From Chromatium okenii (GTDB taxonomy: Bacteria; Pseudomonadota; Gammaproteobacteria; Chromatiales; Chromatiaceae), in contig NZ_PPGH01000035.1 in NCBI RefSeq assembly GCF_002958735.1, positions 62,001 to 126,000 on the forward strand: a DNA stretch of 64,000 bases, given 5' to 3'. Positions 37,694 through 47,368 of this stretch are shown piece after piece; position 1 is the first letter of the stretch, and each line of letters begins with the position of its first letter. The notes below the pieces were generated by a model that did not search any database, was not told the origin of the DNA, and saw only the letters and a program-made list of their open reading frames with translations. Both the position numbers and the translations under genes were made by a program.

Positions 37694-39031
37694 ATGACGC
37701 CAGAAACTATCGCCGCAATAGCCACGCCACCAGGTCAAGGTGGCGTTGGTATTGTGCGCGTCAGTGGCGCTCAGGTTCCGGCAATTGCAGAAGCAATTCT
37801 TGGACGTTCACTCATTCCCCGCACAGCAAATGTTGCTGTTTTTCAAGATGTTAATGGCAATTTCATTGATGAAGGAATTGCAATTTTTTTTCAAGCGCCA
37901 AAGTCATTTACTGGAGAAGATGTTTTAGAATTACAAGGGCATGGTGGATCAATTGTTCTTGACTTAATTTTGCAACGTTGTTTGGCACTAGGTGCTCGCA
38001 TGGCGCGACCCGGTGAATTCACGCAACGCGCCTATCTCAATGGAAAACTTGATCTTGCGCAGGCAGAAGCAGTTGCAGATTTAATTGAGAGCACAACGAC
38101 ATTAGCTGTGCGATTAGCAGGTCAAAGTTTGCAGGGTGTTTTTTCACGGCGTATTGATGCGCTCATTGAGCAGTTAATTCAATTGCGCATGTTGCTGGAA
38201 GCAACGCTTGATTTTCCTGATGAAGATGTCGATTTCGTAGCAGAATTATCTGTTGCAGAACAATTGCAACAAATGATTGCCATGACGCAACAAATTATGC
38301 GCGAAGCGCATCAAGGACAACGGATTCGAGAAGGCTTAACCGTAGTGATTGCGGGATTACCAAATGCTGGAAAATCGAGCATTTTAAATATGCTTTCAGA
38401 CAGTGACGCAGCAATTGTAACGCCGTTACCGGGTACGACTCGTGATTTACTTAAACTTCATATTCAAATCGATGGTTTACCAATTCAGATTATTGATACT
38501 GCGGGCATTCGTAATACCGATGATTTAATTGAACGTGAAGGAGTACGTCGGGCGCAAGATCAACTACAAAAAGCAGATTTGGTACTCTGGATTTATGATG
38601 CAACTGAAAGTGTTGCACTAGCATTTCCTGAAGAGTTGTTATTGAATTGTCCCGTTATTAAAATTAAGAACAAAATTGATTTACTTGGCTTAGAACCGCA
38701 ATTGATCGAAATGCCTGATGGAGTTGAAATTGCACTATCAGCGGTCACAGGTGCGGGATTCGATTTACTGCGCACGCATCTAAAAACTTGTGCTGGAGTA
38801 AATATGCTTCCTGAAGGAGCATTTATTGCACGGCGTAGACATCTGGACGCGTTACAGCGTGGTTTAACATCACTGGATATGGCACTTGTTAATTTGACTG
38901 AACAATTGGGAATAGAATTCGTTGCAGAAGAGCTTTTTCAAGCGCAGCAGTCATTTGGAGAAATCACCGGAAAAGTTACTTCCGATGATTTGCTGGGTCG
39001 CATTTTTTCCAGTTTTTGTATTGGAAAATAA
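37694..39031 (+). CDS. mnmE: tRNA modification GTPase MnmE
   Basis: With MnmG it makes the 5-carboxymethylaminomethyl group on U34 of some tRNAs. 445 residues: formyl-THF-binding N-terminus (TIAAIATPPGQGGVGIVRVS), DVLELQGHGG, REFTQRAYLNGKLDLAQAEA-like segment at GEFTQRAYLNGKLDLAQAEA, a G domain inserted in the helical part (GLPNAGKSSILNML, LPGTTRDL, IIDTAGIRNTDD) and the essential C-terminal FCIGK. Complete. It starts 26 bases after yidC, as in many gammaproteobacteria. Confidence 0.97.
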   Translation: MTPETIAAIATPPGQGGVGIVRVSGAQVPAIAEAILGRSLIPRTANVAVFQDVNGNFIDEGIAIFFQAPKSFTGEDVLELQGHGGSIVLDLILQRCLALGARMARPGEFTQRAYLNGKLDLAQAEAVADLIESTTTLAVRLAGQSLQGVFSRRIDALIEQLIQLRMLLEATLDFPDEDVDFVAELSVAEQLQQMIAMTQQIMREAHQGQRIREGLTVVIAGLPNAGKSSILNMLSDSDAAIVTPLPGTTRDLLKLHIQIDGLPIQIIDTAGIRNTDDLIEREGVRRAQDQLQKADLVLWIYDATESVALAFPEELLLNCPVIKIKNKIDLLGLEPQLIEMPDGVEIALSAVTGAGFDLLRTHLKTCAGVNMLPEGAFIARRRHLDALQRGLTSLDMALVNLTEQLGIEFVAEELFQAQQSFGEITGKVTSDDLLGRIFSSFCIGK

Positions 39032-39044
39032 TGCCTTTTTTCAT

Positions 39045-40607
39045 TCAATCCACTGCGACATCATTTGATGTTAATTTACGACGACGCCGCCGTTTTAATT
39101 TTTGTGCACGGCTCTCCATGTCTTCAGGCGGAACGGCAAGAATAGGATTAGAAATAGGAGCAAATGGTGGCGGACTGGTGAGTGCGGCGGGTTCGACACG
39201 CCACCGACTGGGAACGGTACGACGAATTCTGGGAAATGGAGCGATGGTTTCAGGTGTAAAATTCTCCACATCCTGTTGTATTGGTTGTATTTTTACTGGT
39301 GGTTCTGGGTTCATCGCTGGACGAGATTTGCGTATTTGCGCTTTTTGAGGCGCGGCAGTTCTGATGGAGCGATCTGGTTCGCGGCGGTTTTCTCGATCTT
39401 CCTGATCTGGACGTAACTGACTGTTTGCATTGATTTTTGCGAGCAATTCACTCTCAATTGGCAATACTGGAATTTTCGTATTGATAAAAGTTTCAATATC
39501 GGGCAAATAAAACGCATAGGTTTCGCAGACAAAACCAATTGCTTCCCCAGCTGCACCAGCACGAGCAGTGCGACCAATACGATGTACATAATCTTCAGGA
39601 TCATCAGGCAGATCATAATTGATTACATGGGTGACATCGGGAATATGTAAACCCCGTGCTGCAACGTCAGTACCAACCAATACGGGCAATTTACCAGCAG
39701 TAAAATCATGTAATAACTTTAGGCGTTTATTCTGTGGTACATCGCCGGAAAGCACAGCAGTATTGATCCCGTTGCCTTGCAAATAACCCCATACTCGATC
39801 TGCTTCGCGTTTCGTATTCACAAATACCATGATTCGCGCATTTTCCCAACTGCGCACCAAGCCAATTAACAGTGGGATTTTTTCATCATTTGCTGTCATA
39901 TAACAGCATTGCCGCACACGATCAGCGGTAATGGTATCGGTCGCAATTTTAACCAATTGCGGACGATTCATATATTCATAGGCTAATTCAGTAACGCGAT
40001 ACGATAGCGTTGCCGAAAATAATAAACCGAGTCGCGCTTCTGGTGGCGGCATTCCGCGTAATAAAAAGCGAATATCTTTAATAAAACCGAGATCAAACAT
40101 GCGGTCTGCTTCGTCAAGCACAGCAACTTCAACTGATTGAAGATCAAAGATTTTCTGTTTGAAATAATCAATTAAACGCCCTGGTGTACCGATTAAAATA
40201 TCAACACCCGCAGCGAGATCATCGCGTTGTTGTTGATAACCAGTACCACCGTAAACCAGCCCGATGCGCAGTCCAGTATGCGCAGCAAGTAATTGTGCAT
40301 CGCCATGAATTTGCACAACTAATTCACGAGTAGGCGCTAAAATCAGCGCACGGGGATGACTGATTTGACGCAATGGTGGCGGCGCAGTCTTGAGCAACCG
40401 CTGCATCACTACCAGCAAAAACGCGGCGGTTTTACCGGTTCCGGTTTGCGCCTGTCCCGCAACATCGCGTCCAGCCAACGCCAGCGGCAAGGTTTCCGCT
40501 TGAATTGGCGTGCAGTGTGTAAAACCGGCGTCAGTAAGACCGGCAAGAATGCGCGTATCGAGGTCAAAACCATCGAAACGGGTCTGCGTTAAGTGTTTAT
40601 TGGTCAT
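39045..40607 (-). CDS. rhlB: DEAD-box ATP-dependent RNA helicase RhlB-like
   Basis: About 520 residues. Helicase motifs in order: [20 protein letters not shown] (Q motif), [68 protein letters not shown] and [10 protein letters not shown]. The Q-motif region matches RhlB, the helicase that works with RNase E. After residue 400 comes a long, charged, Pro-rich and Arg/Lys-rich tail (DREDREN-like, then [10 protein letters not shown]) that probably binds RNA or a partner. ATG 40607 is chosen because [17 protein letters not shown] fits. Converges with mnmE, 13 bases apart. Confidence 0.93.
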   Translation of the reverse strand: MTNKHLTQTRFDGFDLDTRILAGLTDAGFTHCTPIQAETLPLALAGRDVAGQAQTGTGKTAAFLLVVMQRLLKTAPPPLRQISHPRALILAPTRELVVQIHGDAQLLAAHTGLRIGLVYGGTGYQQQRDDLAAGVDILIGTPGRLIDYFKQKIFDLQSVEVAVLDEADRMFDLGFIKDIRFLLRGMPPPEARLGLLFSATLSYRVTELAYEYMNRPQLVKIATDTITADRVRQCCYMTANDEKIPLLIGLVRSWENARIMVFVNTKREADRVWGYLQGNGINTAVLSGDVPQNKRLKLLHDFTAGKLPVLVGTDVAARGLHIPDVTHVINYDLPDDPEDYVHRIGRTARAGAAGEAIGFVCETYAFYLPDIETFINTKIPVLPIESELLAKINANSQLRPDQEDRENRREPDRSIRTAAPQKAQIRKSRPAMNPEPPVKIQPIQQDVENFTPETIAPFPRIRRTVPSRWRVEPAALTSPPPFAPISNPILAVPPEDMESRAQKLKRRRRRKLTSNDVAVD

Positions 40608-40645
40608 AACATTTTGACATTGAGATTGGCGATTACGTTTCAATC

Positions 40646-40865
40646 GTGGCTAAATTAACCGGCTTGCTTGCCAATCTCAACCAAATTGCTCCGATTTTGC
40701 ACAGTGATTCGTTATCGCGTCGCGCTTGCTGCGAACAAATGGCAAATGATGCGGATAAAAAAACCAGCATTAATTGTATTTGAGAGCACGATTTTTATTC
40801 AGCATGTGCAGCAATATGATGACATCAAAAAAACAACCGTCGGCTGGGTTGATGCAATCAACTAA
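40646..40865 (+). CDS. possible small gene with a frameshift in a run of seven A
   Basis: The 378-base gap between rhlB and the symporter contains this weak candidate. A GTG at 40646 opens [20 protein letters not shown] and runs to a stop at 40781. Dropping frame at the A run (about 40757-40763) gives instead a continuation [20 protein letters not shown] to 40865, for a product of about 73 residues. No homologue is recognised and no clear ribosome-binding site is present. The rest of the gap (40866-40985) holds only a 7-bp hairpin at 40931-40955. Confidence 0.25.
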
Positions 40866-40985
40866 ACTGCAAAATTCATCGCTGTTTTAATGACGGTTTA
40901 ATTCAATCCCAGTGATGCTGGTGTCAGTTGTTGGGTTCCAACAGCGGCAACCCAATTTACGATTATTTGAAAGATATTTTTAGAG

Positions 40986-42173
40986 ATGACAGCCATGTTT
41001 TTTCGTCGATTTTATTCTGTTCCAATCGGTCTGTTGGTCGGAATCATCCTTGCTTTATTATTTCCCGCTGGAGCGCCAGCGGTTGCTTGGCTGGGACAAA
41101 TTTTTATTGCCTTGCTCAAATTACTCATTCTGCCACTGATTTTAGTATCCATTTACGCTGCACTCGCCGGCGGAAATGAATTGCGCCGAGTTGGTGGACG
41201 CACTTTTGGCTATTACGCTGCAACCTCCGCAGTCGCAGCAATAATTGGCACACTGCTCGGTTTATTTTTTTCGCATAATTTACCGGTCGGTTTACTGCAT
41301 TTGGAACAAGTTACAACTACCGAAGTGGCGTTTAGTTTAGATCGACTGATTGATTATTTTATTCCCAGCAATTTATTCGCTTCACTCGCTGCCGGAAATG
41401 TATTGCACATCGTGCTCATTGCCGTCATTGCTGCGCTCGCGTCGCGCCAACTTGCCGCTAATCACCGCGCAACCTTAATTGGCGGAGCGCAGGCACTTGA
41501 TGCGCTGTTCATGCAAACACTGAATGGAGTGCTCGCCATCGCGCCAATTGGAATCGCGGCGCTGGTTTATGACAGCCTTGCCACGATGGATTGGACGGGC
41601 GTATTTCAATTGCAAGCCTTTGTATGGGCGGTCAGTTTGGGTGTGATCCTTCATGCGTTATTCGTGATGCCACTACTTTATTGGCTGCGCACACATCGCT
41701 CGCCGTGGCAATTGCTTATTGCCTGCCGCGAACCGTTATTCACTGCGTTATCCACTGCATCGAGTTCAGCAACTTATCCGGTTTCAAAACGCGCATTGGA
41801 AAATTTCGGTGTTAGCGAACAAGTCACCAGTTTGACGTTACCGCTGGGCGCGACGCTTAACATGCACGGTTCAGCAATTTATCAATCCATCTTACTTATT
41901 TTTATGGCGCAATTGGCGGGAATTGAACTCAGTCCGCTGCAATCGCTATTGATCGTATTATTAACCATGGCGTCTTCCGCAGGTACTGCCGGTATTCCCA
42001 GCGGCGGCATTGCAATGATGGCATTCATGCTGACGCTGCTTGGTTTACCGCCAACTTATTTGGCACTATATTTAATTGTTGACCGCTTTTTCGATTATCC
42101 AATTACCGCTGTCAATGTCTGGGGCGATTTGGTAGTTGCAGCGATTGTGGATCGAGAATTGAATCACGCCTGA
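40986..42173 (+). CDS. dicarboxylate/amino acid:cation symporter (DAACS family)
   Basis: 395-residue inner-membrane sodium- or proton-coupled carrier related to GltP and DctA, for glutamate, aspartate or C4-dicarboxylates. Hydrophobic throughout, with family marks: the first re-entrant loop TALSTASSSATYPVSKRALE (serine-rich), LTLPLGATLNMHGSAIYQ (the NMDGT-like site, here NMHGS) and SSAGTAGIPSGGIAMMAFML, then FDYPITAVNVWGD. The NMDGT motif altered to NMHGS may affect cation binding. Substrate not assignable. AGAG lies just before the ATG. Confidence 0.9.
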   Translation: MTAMFFRRFYSVPIGLLVGIILALLFPAGAPAVAWLGQIFIALLKLLILPLILVSIYAALAGGNELRRVGGRTFGYYAATSAVAAIIGTLLGLFFSHNLPVGLLHLEQVTTTEVAFSLDRLIDYFIPSNLFASLAAGNVLHIVLIAVIAALASRQLAANHRATLIGGAQALDALFMQTLNGVLAIAPIGIAALVYDSLATMDWTGVFQLQAFVWAVSLGVILHALFVMPLLYWLRTHRSPWQLLIACREPLFTALSTASSSATYPVSKRALENFGVSEQVTSLTLPLGATLNMHGSAIYQSILLIFMAQLAGIELSPLQSLLIVLLTMASSAGTAGIPSGGIAMMAFMLTLLGLPPTYLALYLIVDRFFDYPITAVNVWGDLVVAAIVDRELNHA

Positions 42174-42218
42174 TACACTTTCACGAACAGCATTCTGAAT
42201 GAAATCACGGTGACAACC

Positions 42219-43989
42219 ATGCCATCACGCTTTTTTCAATACGGCATCTTCGCGCTGGCACTTTGGGTGATTGGTGCGCCAGCAGTTTTCGCTGCGCCGG
42301 ATTGCCAGCAAAGTCCGCAAACGCACATTTGGACTTTTCCGCAACAGCCGCAGCCCGGCGCTCCGCTGGAAGTGCTGGCGGTCGCAACGGACACTGCCAT
42401 TGATCAACTCACGATGATCGATCCCGGTGGCGAGCAAATGCCGCTGCGCAGCATTGCCAGCGCCGGTCCGCCGTGGTCGCGTCATGCCACGCTGTTTCGA
42501 CCCAGCGCCGGAATTTATCGGCTTGAAGCGTTGCGGGGCGGTCAAATCGTTGCCTGTACCGAAGTTGATGTTGGCGGTGCGGCAGCGCAGCAGAGCAGTG
42601 GCGAATGGGATTTAGCGACCGAGGCGCTGTATTCCGTGTGGATTGAAAAGCTCTTTGATGCGCCGCCAGAAGAAGCTCTGAGTTTTAATTCGCTCGCGCC
42701 GTCATTGCGCGATCCAGAACGCAATTTACTTTTTAACGCGCTGGGTGCGGATGAAGAGCGCCGCTTGCCTGCAACGCCGGATTGCGCGGATTTACCGTAT
42801 TTTTTGCGCAGTTATTTCGCGTGGAAAATGGGTTTGCCCGTTGGGTATCGCGCCTGCAATCGCGGCAGTCGCAATCGTCCGCCGAGCTGTGAAGTGCAAA
42901 CCATTGATCGCCGTTTCGTCGGTGACGCTGCGCCGTTGAGCAGTTTCCGCGAACTAAGTCGGCGCATCATGACACGGTACATTCCGGCAGTGGGCGCACC
43001 AGTTTGACCGATGATGCCACTGATTTTTATCCGGTTGCGCTGGAGCGGGCGAGTCTGTGGCCGGGCACGCTATATGCCGATCCCTACGGTCACACGCTGA
43101 TGTTGGTGAAATGGATCGCGCCGAGCGCAGGACGCAGCGGATTGCTGTTGGCAGTGGATGCGCAGCCGGACAATTCCGTCACGCGGAAACGGTTCTGGGA
43201 AGGCACATTTTTATTTGCGCACACGCCGAGCAGCGGACCGGGATTTAAGGCGTTTCGTCCGTTATTGCGCACCGCGTCGGGCGAACTGCGAGCGGCCACC
43301 AATGCAGCGCTCGACGGTGCGAATGGTCGCCCCGCGTTTTCGACCGAACAGAATGAACTCGCGCCAGCCGATTTTTATGCGCGAATGGAGCAACTCATCA
43401 ATCCCAACGGTTTGACGCCGGAGCTGGCATATCAAACCAAACTAGCGGCGCTCATGGAGCAATTAGAAACCCGTTTAACTTCAGTGGATAACGGCGAGGT
43501 GTACATGCGCGATCATCCCAGCGCGGAGGTGGCGATGCCCAGCGGCGCGGCGATTTTCGAGACCATCGGCGCGTGGGAGGATTACGCCACGCCATCGCGG
43601 GATATGCGCTTGCTTATTGCGATGAATGTGGTGGAAGGATTGCCGGAGCAATTCGTCGTTATCCGCAGTTGTATCAATTGCGTGGCACGACACCAGAACG
43701 CGCCGCTGCCGCAGTAGAACAACTGCACAATCAATATCTTGATGAACGATTCATTAGTTATAGCCGCAGCGATGGCAGCCCGTGGCGACTGCCTCTGCGC
43801 GAGCTTTACGTTCGCCGTGCGGGGCTAGAAATTGCTTATAATCCAAATGATTGCATCGAGCGGCGCTGGGGCGCAGATGCAGACAGCGCCGATGTTGCGA
43901 CCTGCACCCGGCGAGCGCCGCCGGAGCAACGGGCAAAAATGGAGGAATATCGTCCGTGGTTTCACAATACGACGCGCCCACCACGATGA
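42219..43989 (+). pseudogene. exported protein of unknown function, frameshifted; possible papain/NlpC-like fold
   Basis: A single gene of about 590 residues split by two frameshifts (near 43003 and 43640). ATG 42219 follows GGTGA; a signal peptide (residues 1-26, ending VFAAPDC) marks it as exported. Visible later are SGEWDLATEALYSVWIEKLF, ATPDCADLPYFLRSYFAWKM, GLPVGYRACNRGSRNRPP, and LYADPYGHTLMLVKW. The Asp-Cys-Ala-Asp-Leu near a helix, with a later His in DPYGH, resembles the Cys...His layout of NlpC/P60-type enzymes, but this is inference. The end (EEYRPWFHNTTRPP) overlaps the next gene's start. Confidence 0.7.
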
Positions 43990-44775
43990 TGTCTTTACTT
44001 TACAAGTGGTTACGTTTCGCGGTGCTGGGCGCAGTGTGTTTGGCGCTATTGGCTGCGCCACGCCACCCGAGCGTTCCGGTTCCGACAGCGGTCGTAACAA
44101 AAACGGCAGTTGGGCTGGCGTGCCCATCGGCGCTCCGCCAACGCCAAATAGTCGGGTGAAGCAGGCGATTTTGTCGCGTGCCCATCGAGAATGGGAATTT
44201 TTCGGGCGACAAACGGTGGTGTTAAAGGTGGCGAAGAAAGCATTCCGCACGTTGGCGCGTGGGAAGATGACAGCGACCGCCACAGCGACCGCGTGAATGT
44301 TTATTGGCGAATCGTCAAGGAACCGCAATTAACCGGCATGGATTGCAACAAACCGTGGTCGGCCGCGTTTATCAGTTGGATCATGCAGGCAGCAGGAGTG
44401 CCGACAACCCAGTTTCCACTGGCAGAAGCGCATTCCACCTACATCGCCAGCATCATTGCTAACGCCAGCGAACCGCGCCGTTGGTTTGTGCCGCGTCGCA
44501 TCAGCGATTACAGCCCTAAACCCGGCGATTTAATCTGCGCTTCACGCGGCAAAGCTCGCCCGCGTTTCGTCAACGGCTACATCAGCGCCAGCAGTTTGCA
44601 AGGCATGAGCGGTCACTGCGATTTGGTGGTTGGCGCGAGCGCCCGCAGTTTGGAAGCCATCGGCGGTAATGTGCGTAATTCAGTTTCAAAAACCACGCTG
44701 GAACTTGATCAAAAAGGACGTTTGCAGCCATCAGCCAAGCGCCCGTGGTTTATCGTGCTGGAAAATCGCTTGTGA
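43986..44775 (+). pseudogene. DUF2272-type exported protein, frameshifted
   Basis: The ATG at 43986 overlaps the previous stop. A hydrophobic N-terminus (LRFAVLGAVCLALLAA) is a signal or anchor. The frame shifts near 44100 (then APPTPNSRVKQAILSRAHRE) and near 44228 (then ESIPHVGAWEDDSDRHSDRV). The main domain carries MDCNKPWSAAFISWIMQAAG, PLAEAHSTYIASIIANA, YSPKPGDLICASRGK and GMSGHCDLVVGAS, the DUF2272 pattern. Related amidase-like folds have Cys where this has Ser in PWSAAF. It probably acts in the periplasm with the upstream partner. Function unknown. Confidence 0.75.
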
Positions 44776-44784
44776 TTGAAGCGA

Positions 44785-45328
44785 TCACCACATTAAATCG
44801 TCTGGAATCTGATAAGCCGCGTAGGATCATCCTCGGTCGCGAGCGCAACAGGTTCGTTGAATACCAGCACTAAACTGGGATCACGTTCACGTACTCGCGC
44901 CACAGCTCTGCCGGAATCACTTCATAAAACGTATCTTGCCGCACGATTGCCAGCCGTCCGGCAACCAATTTGGCTTGTTGTTCTTTGTTGACATAAATGC
45001 GTTTGAGCGTCACGCCATCGGTGAAGTTGTAGACGAGATCGCCGCCGTCGCGCACGACGCGATTGGCATGAATCAATTGACGAATTTCGTTTACCGCCGC
45101 ATGTAACGCCGCTTCTTCCTGACGCTGCCGATTGAGTTCACGGTCGCGCTCCAGCTTCTCAATTCGCGCCCGTTCCGCAGCAGCTCGCGCCTCAGCGGTT
45201 TCGGTCGTTTCCACCGATTTACCGCCACTTTGTTTGCTCTGTTTATGCTGGGTGGAACGCGCTTGTTTGAGCGATTGCGCTTTCACCAATCCTGCTTTAA
45301 GCAGTTGATCTTGCAACGAATTAGCCAC
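44785..45328 (-). CDS. DUF2058 family protein (YaiL-like), two frameshifts near the end
   Basis: About 180 residues. The N-terminus MANSLQDQLLKAGLVKAQSL, then a charged Lys/Glu/Arg-rich helical stretch (AAAERARIEKLERDRELN) and the conserved domain (EIRQLIHANRVVRDGGDLVY, NFTDGVTLKRIYVN, QDTFYEVIPAE). The frame then slips and stops at 44870, but the usual family ending is still present in other frames: VRERDPSLVLVFNEPVALAT, EDDP and YAAYQIPDDLMW, ending at 44785. Role unknown; often annotated as nucleoprotein or polynucleotide-associated. Confidence 0.88.
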
Positions 45329-45374
45329 AACGGCGATGCTCCGAAATGAATTTGGAATTTTCTCAGTCCTTGCA

Positions 45375-46388
45375 TTAAAGGACGTTCGGGTGATTTGTCA
45401 TCCAACCCGCAGCGGCGGGATCGGATTGCCAACGAATGCGGTGGTGGCTGTGGTCGCTGGAGGCGTAAAAAGTGCGGGTGAGCAGTTCGGCAAGGACACC
45501 CGTCGTTAAAAACTGCGCCGCTGCGAGCAGCAGCAAAATCGCAATCAGCAGCAGTGGACGATGACCAATGTCTTCACCCAGTGCGAATTTGACGAGCAGC
45601 AAATGTCCCATCAGCACTGCGCCGATCCCGCCAAAACTGAGGCCGATCATGCCGAAAAAATGCCCCGGTCGTGCACCAAAACGCAGAAAGAAAAATGCTG
45701 CCAGCAAATCAAGCAATACGCGAAATGTCCGTGAAATCCCATATTTAGACACGCCAAATTGCCGGGCTTGATGCGCGACCACGCTCTCACCGATGCGCTG
45801 CGGAGCGGTGACACCCGCCATCCATACCGGAATGAAACGGTGCATTTCGCCAAGCAGCCGCACTTCTTTAATAACGATGGCACGATAGATTTTTAAACTG
45901 CACCCGTAATCATGCAGCGCCAGCCCCGTTACTTTACCAATCAAGGCGTTAGCGAATCGTGACGGGATTTTGCGCAGCAGCAATCCATCTTGGCGCTGCT
46001 GCCGCCAGCCTTGTAGTAAATCAAGGTCTCGCGCCAGCAATTCGTCAACCAAACGCGGAATCTCCGCCGGATCGTTTTGCAAATCGCCGTCAAGGGTCGC
46101 AATCAATTCGCCCCGCGCTGCATCAAATCCGGCTTGCATTGCTGCGGTTTGCCCAAAATTGCGACGCAAGCGAATGACGCGCATGTGCTCACCAACGCGA
46201 GCGATTTGTGCGCAGAGCTGCTCGCCAGTTCCATCGCGGCTGCCGTCATCGACACAAATCAATTCCCACGCGCCGGAATAGTGCGCCAAACCTTCTTGCA
46301 CTCGCGTGACCAATGGTTCCACATTGTCGATTTCTTGATACAACGGAATGACTACCGATAATGATGGTGACGTGGTAAAGCGCGACAT
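45375..46388 (-). CDS. family 2 glycosyltransferase, ArnC/GtrB-like
   Basis: About 337 residues. An N-terminal GT-A domain (SLSVVIPLYQEIDNVEPLVT, ICVDDGSRDGTGEQL, ATLDGDLQNDPAEIPRLV with the donor-binding DGD) followed by two hydrophobic segments (about residues 230-260 and 270-295) that anchor it in the inner membrane. Enzymes of this layout move a sugar from a nucleotide to undecaprenyl phosphate. It could supply a lipid-linked sugar for envelope modification; the donor is unknown. ATG 46388 is favoured over an upstream TTG. Confidence 0.9.
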   Translation of the reverse strand: MSRFTTSPSLSVVIPLYQEIDNVEPLVTRVQEGLAHYSGAWELICVDDGSRDGTGEQLCAQIARVGEHMRVIRLRRNFGQTAAMQAGFDAARGELIATLDGDLQNDPAEIPRLVDELLARDLDLLQGWRQQRQDGLLLRKIPSRFANALIGKVTGLALHDYGCSLKIYRAIVIKEVRLLGEMHRFIPVWMAGVTAPQRIGESVVAHQARQFGVSKYGISRTFRVLLDLLAAFFFLRFGARPGHFFGMIGLSFGGIGAVLMGHLLLVKFALGEDIGHRPLLLIAILLLLAAAQFLTTGVLAELLTRTFYASSDHSHHRIRWQSDPAAAGWMTNHPNVL

Positions 46389-46491
46389 AATGGACAACTA
46401 ATGTAATTAAAAACCGAATTAAATTGCCGAATAATATCCACAAAAACTGCAGTTTTATTCAGCAAAATTGGCAATGGTTGCTGTAATACGT

Positions 46492-46692
46492 TTAGAATGC
46501 AGTGCCGCTGGTTTTACCCAATTTTTTCAAAATCAACGCCAGCGGACAAAAGCCGGTAAACGCGGATTGAAAAAGATTTGCACCGACAAAAGCTGTAAAC
46601 CACAGCCAATTGAGATTGACATAAACTGCCAGCAATATGGAAATCACAATGAAAGCGCCAGCAACTGCGAATACGATGCGTTCGATAGACAT
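46492..46692 (-). CDS. small membrane protein, DUF2892 (YgaP transmembrane-like)
   Basis: 66 residues with two hydrophobic segments ([20 protein letters not shown] and [20 protein letters not shown]). The start [14 protein letters not shown] and the middle [20 protein letters not shown] match the stand-alone form of the membrane part of YgaP-type rhodanese proteins. Role unknown; in other bacteria it sits beside sulfur-transfer proteins, which are absent here. Confidence 0.8.
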   Translation of the reverse strand: MSIERIVFAVAGAFIVISILLAVYVNLNWLWFTAFVGANLFQSAFTGFCPLALILKKLGKTSGTAF

Positions 46693-46863
46693 GCAATGCT
46701 CCAAAATGTGTGGTGATACAGATGAAATAGCGCAGCGATCTTAACCATTCCCAAGTGTTTCATTCAACCGTGTTGGTCGTTGCGCCGCTTGTGGTTTGCA
46801 ACGGTGTTTTGGGTTTAGTATTCAACTCATCTGAGTGCGCGACCATGCCGTCTTGAGGTGTTC

Positions 46864-47346
46864 ATGCCATCGTTTGATGTTGTTTCTGAAATAGATTTGC
46901 AGGAAGTGCGCAATGCGGTCGATCAGGCCAAGCGCGAAATTGGAACGCGGTTTGATTTTAAGGGCGTCGATGCCGATTTTACTCTGAGCGATAACGCCAT
47001 TTTGATGACCGGCGAGCAGGAATTTCATTTGCAACAGATGATGGACATTCTGCGTCAGAAGCTGGTGAAGCGGAAAGTTGATCTGGCGTGTTTGGAACCG
47101 GCAGCGCCGATCACAACGTTAAATGCAGCGCGTCAGGAAATTACGTTGAAGCAGGGCGTGGATACGGAAACCGCCAAGCGGATGGTGAAGGCGATTAAAG
47201 CGAGCAAGCTCAAGGTTCAAGCGCAAATTCAAGGTGATCAAGTGCGGATCACCGGTAAAAAGCGCGACGATTTGCAGGAAGCGATTGCGCATCTGCGTGA
47301 AACCGACTGGGGTTTGCCGTTGCAGTTTACTAATTTTCGTGACTAA
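46864..47346 (+). CDS. yajQ: YajQ family cyclic-dinucleotide/nucleotide-binding protein
   Basis: 160 residues, complete. MPSFDVVSEIDLQEVRNAVD, EIGTRFDFKGVDADFTLS, LRQKLVKRKVDLACLE, KQGVDTETAKRMVKAIK, KLKVQAQIQGDQVRITGKKR and the end DWGLPLQFTNFRD all belong to YajQ. In Xanthomonas a homologue binds cyclic di-GMP and controls virulence genes; elsewhere it is known to bind nucleotides. Several cyclic di-GMP-related genes (PilZ, HD-GYP) are in this window, but not adjacent. A GTG 6 bases upstream is an alternative start. Confidence 0.95.
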   Translation: MPSFDVVSEIDLQEVRNAVDQAKREIGTRFDFKGVDADFTLSDNAILMTGEQEFHLQQMMDILRQKLVKRKVDLACLEPAAPITTLNAARQEITLKQGVDTETAKRMVKAIKASKLKVQAQIQGDQVRITGKKRDDLQEAIAHLRETDWGLPLQFTNFRD

Positions 47347-47368
47347 TCAAACCAATAGAGAATTCATT

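Noticed and set aside
40931..40955. TTGGGTT/AACCCAA hairpin before the symporter gene
   Set aside because: Only 7 bp with an 11-base loop and no T run; too weak to call a terminator or riboswitch.
43090..44328. Several minus-strand frames opposite the exported protein pair
   Set aside because: The plus-strand pieces join into one coherent exported protein with a signal peptide and a DUF2272 protein; the antisense frames lack motifs.
46434..46442. ATATCCACA, one mismatch from a DnaA box
   Set aside because: A single near-match with no cluster or AT-rich unwinding element; not evidence of an origin.
46443..46456. Perfect palindrome AAAACTGCAGTTTT upstream of the glycosyltransferase gene
   Set aside because: A single 14-bp palindrome of simple composition can occur by chance; no linked promoter was found.
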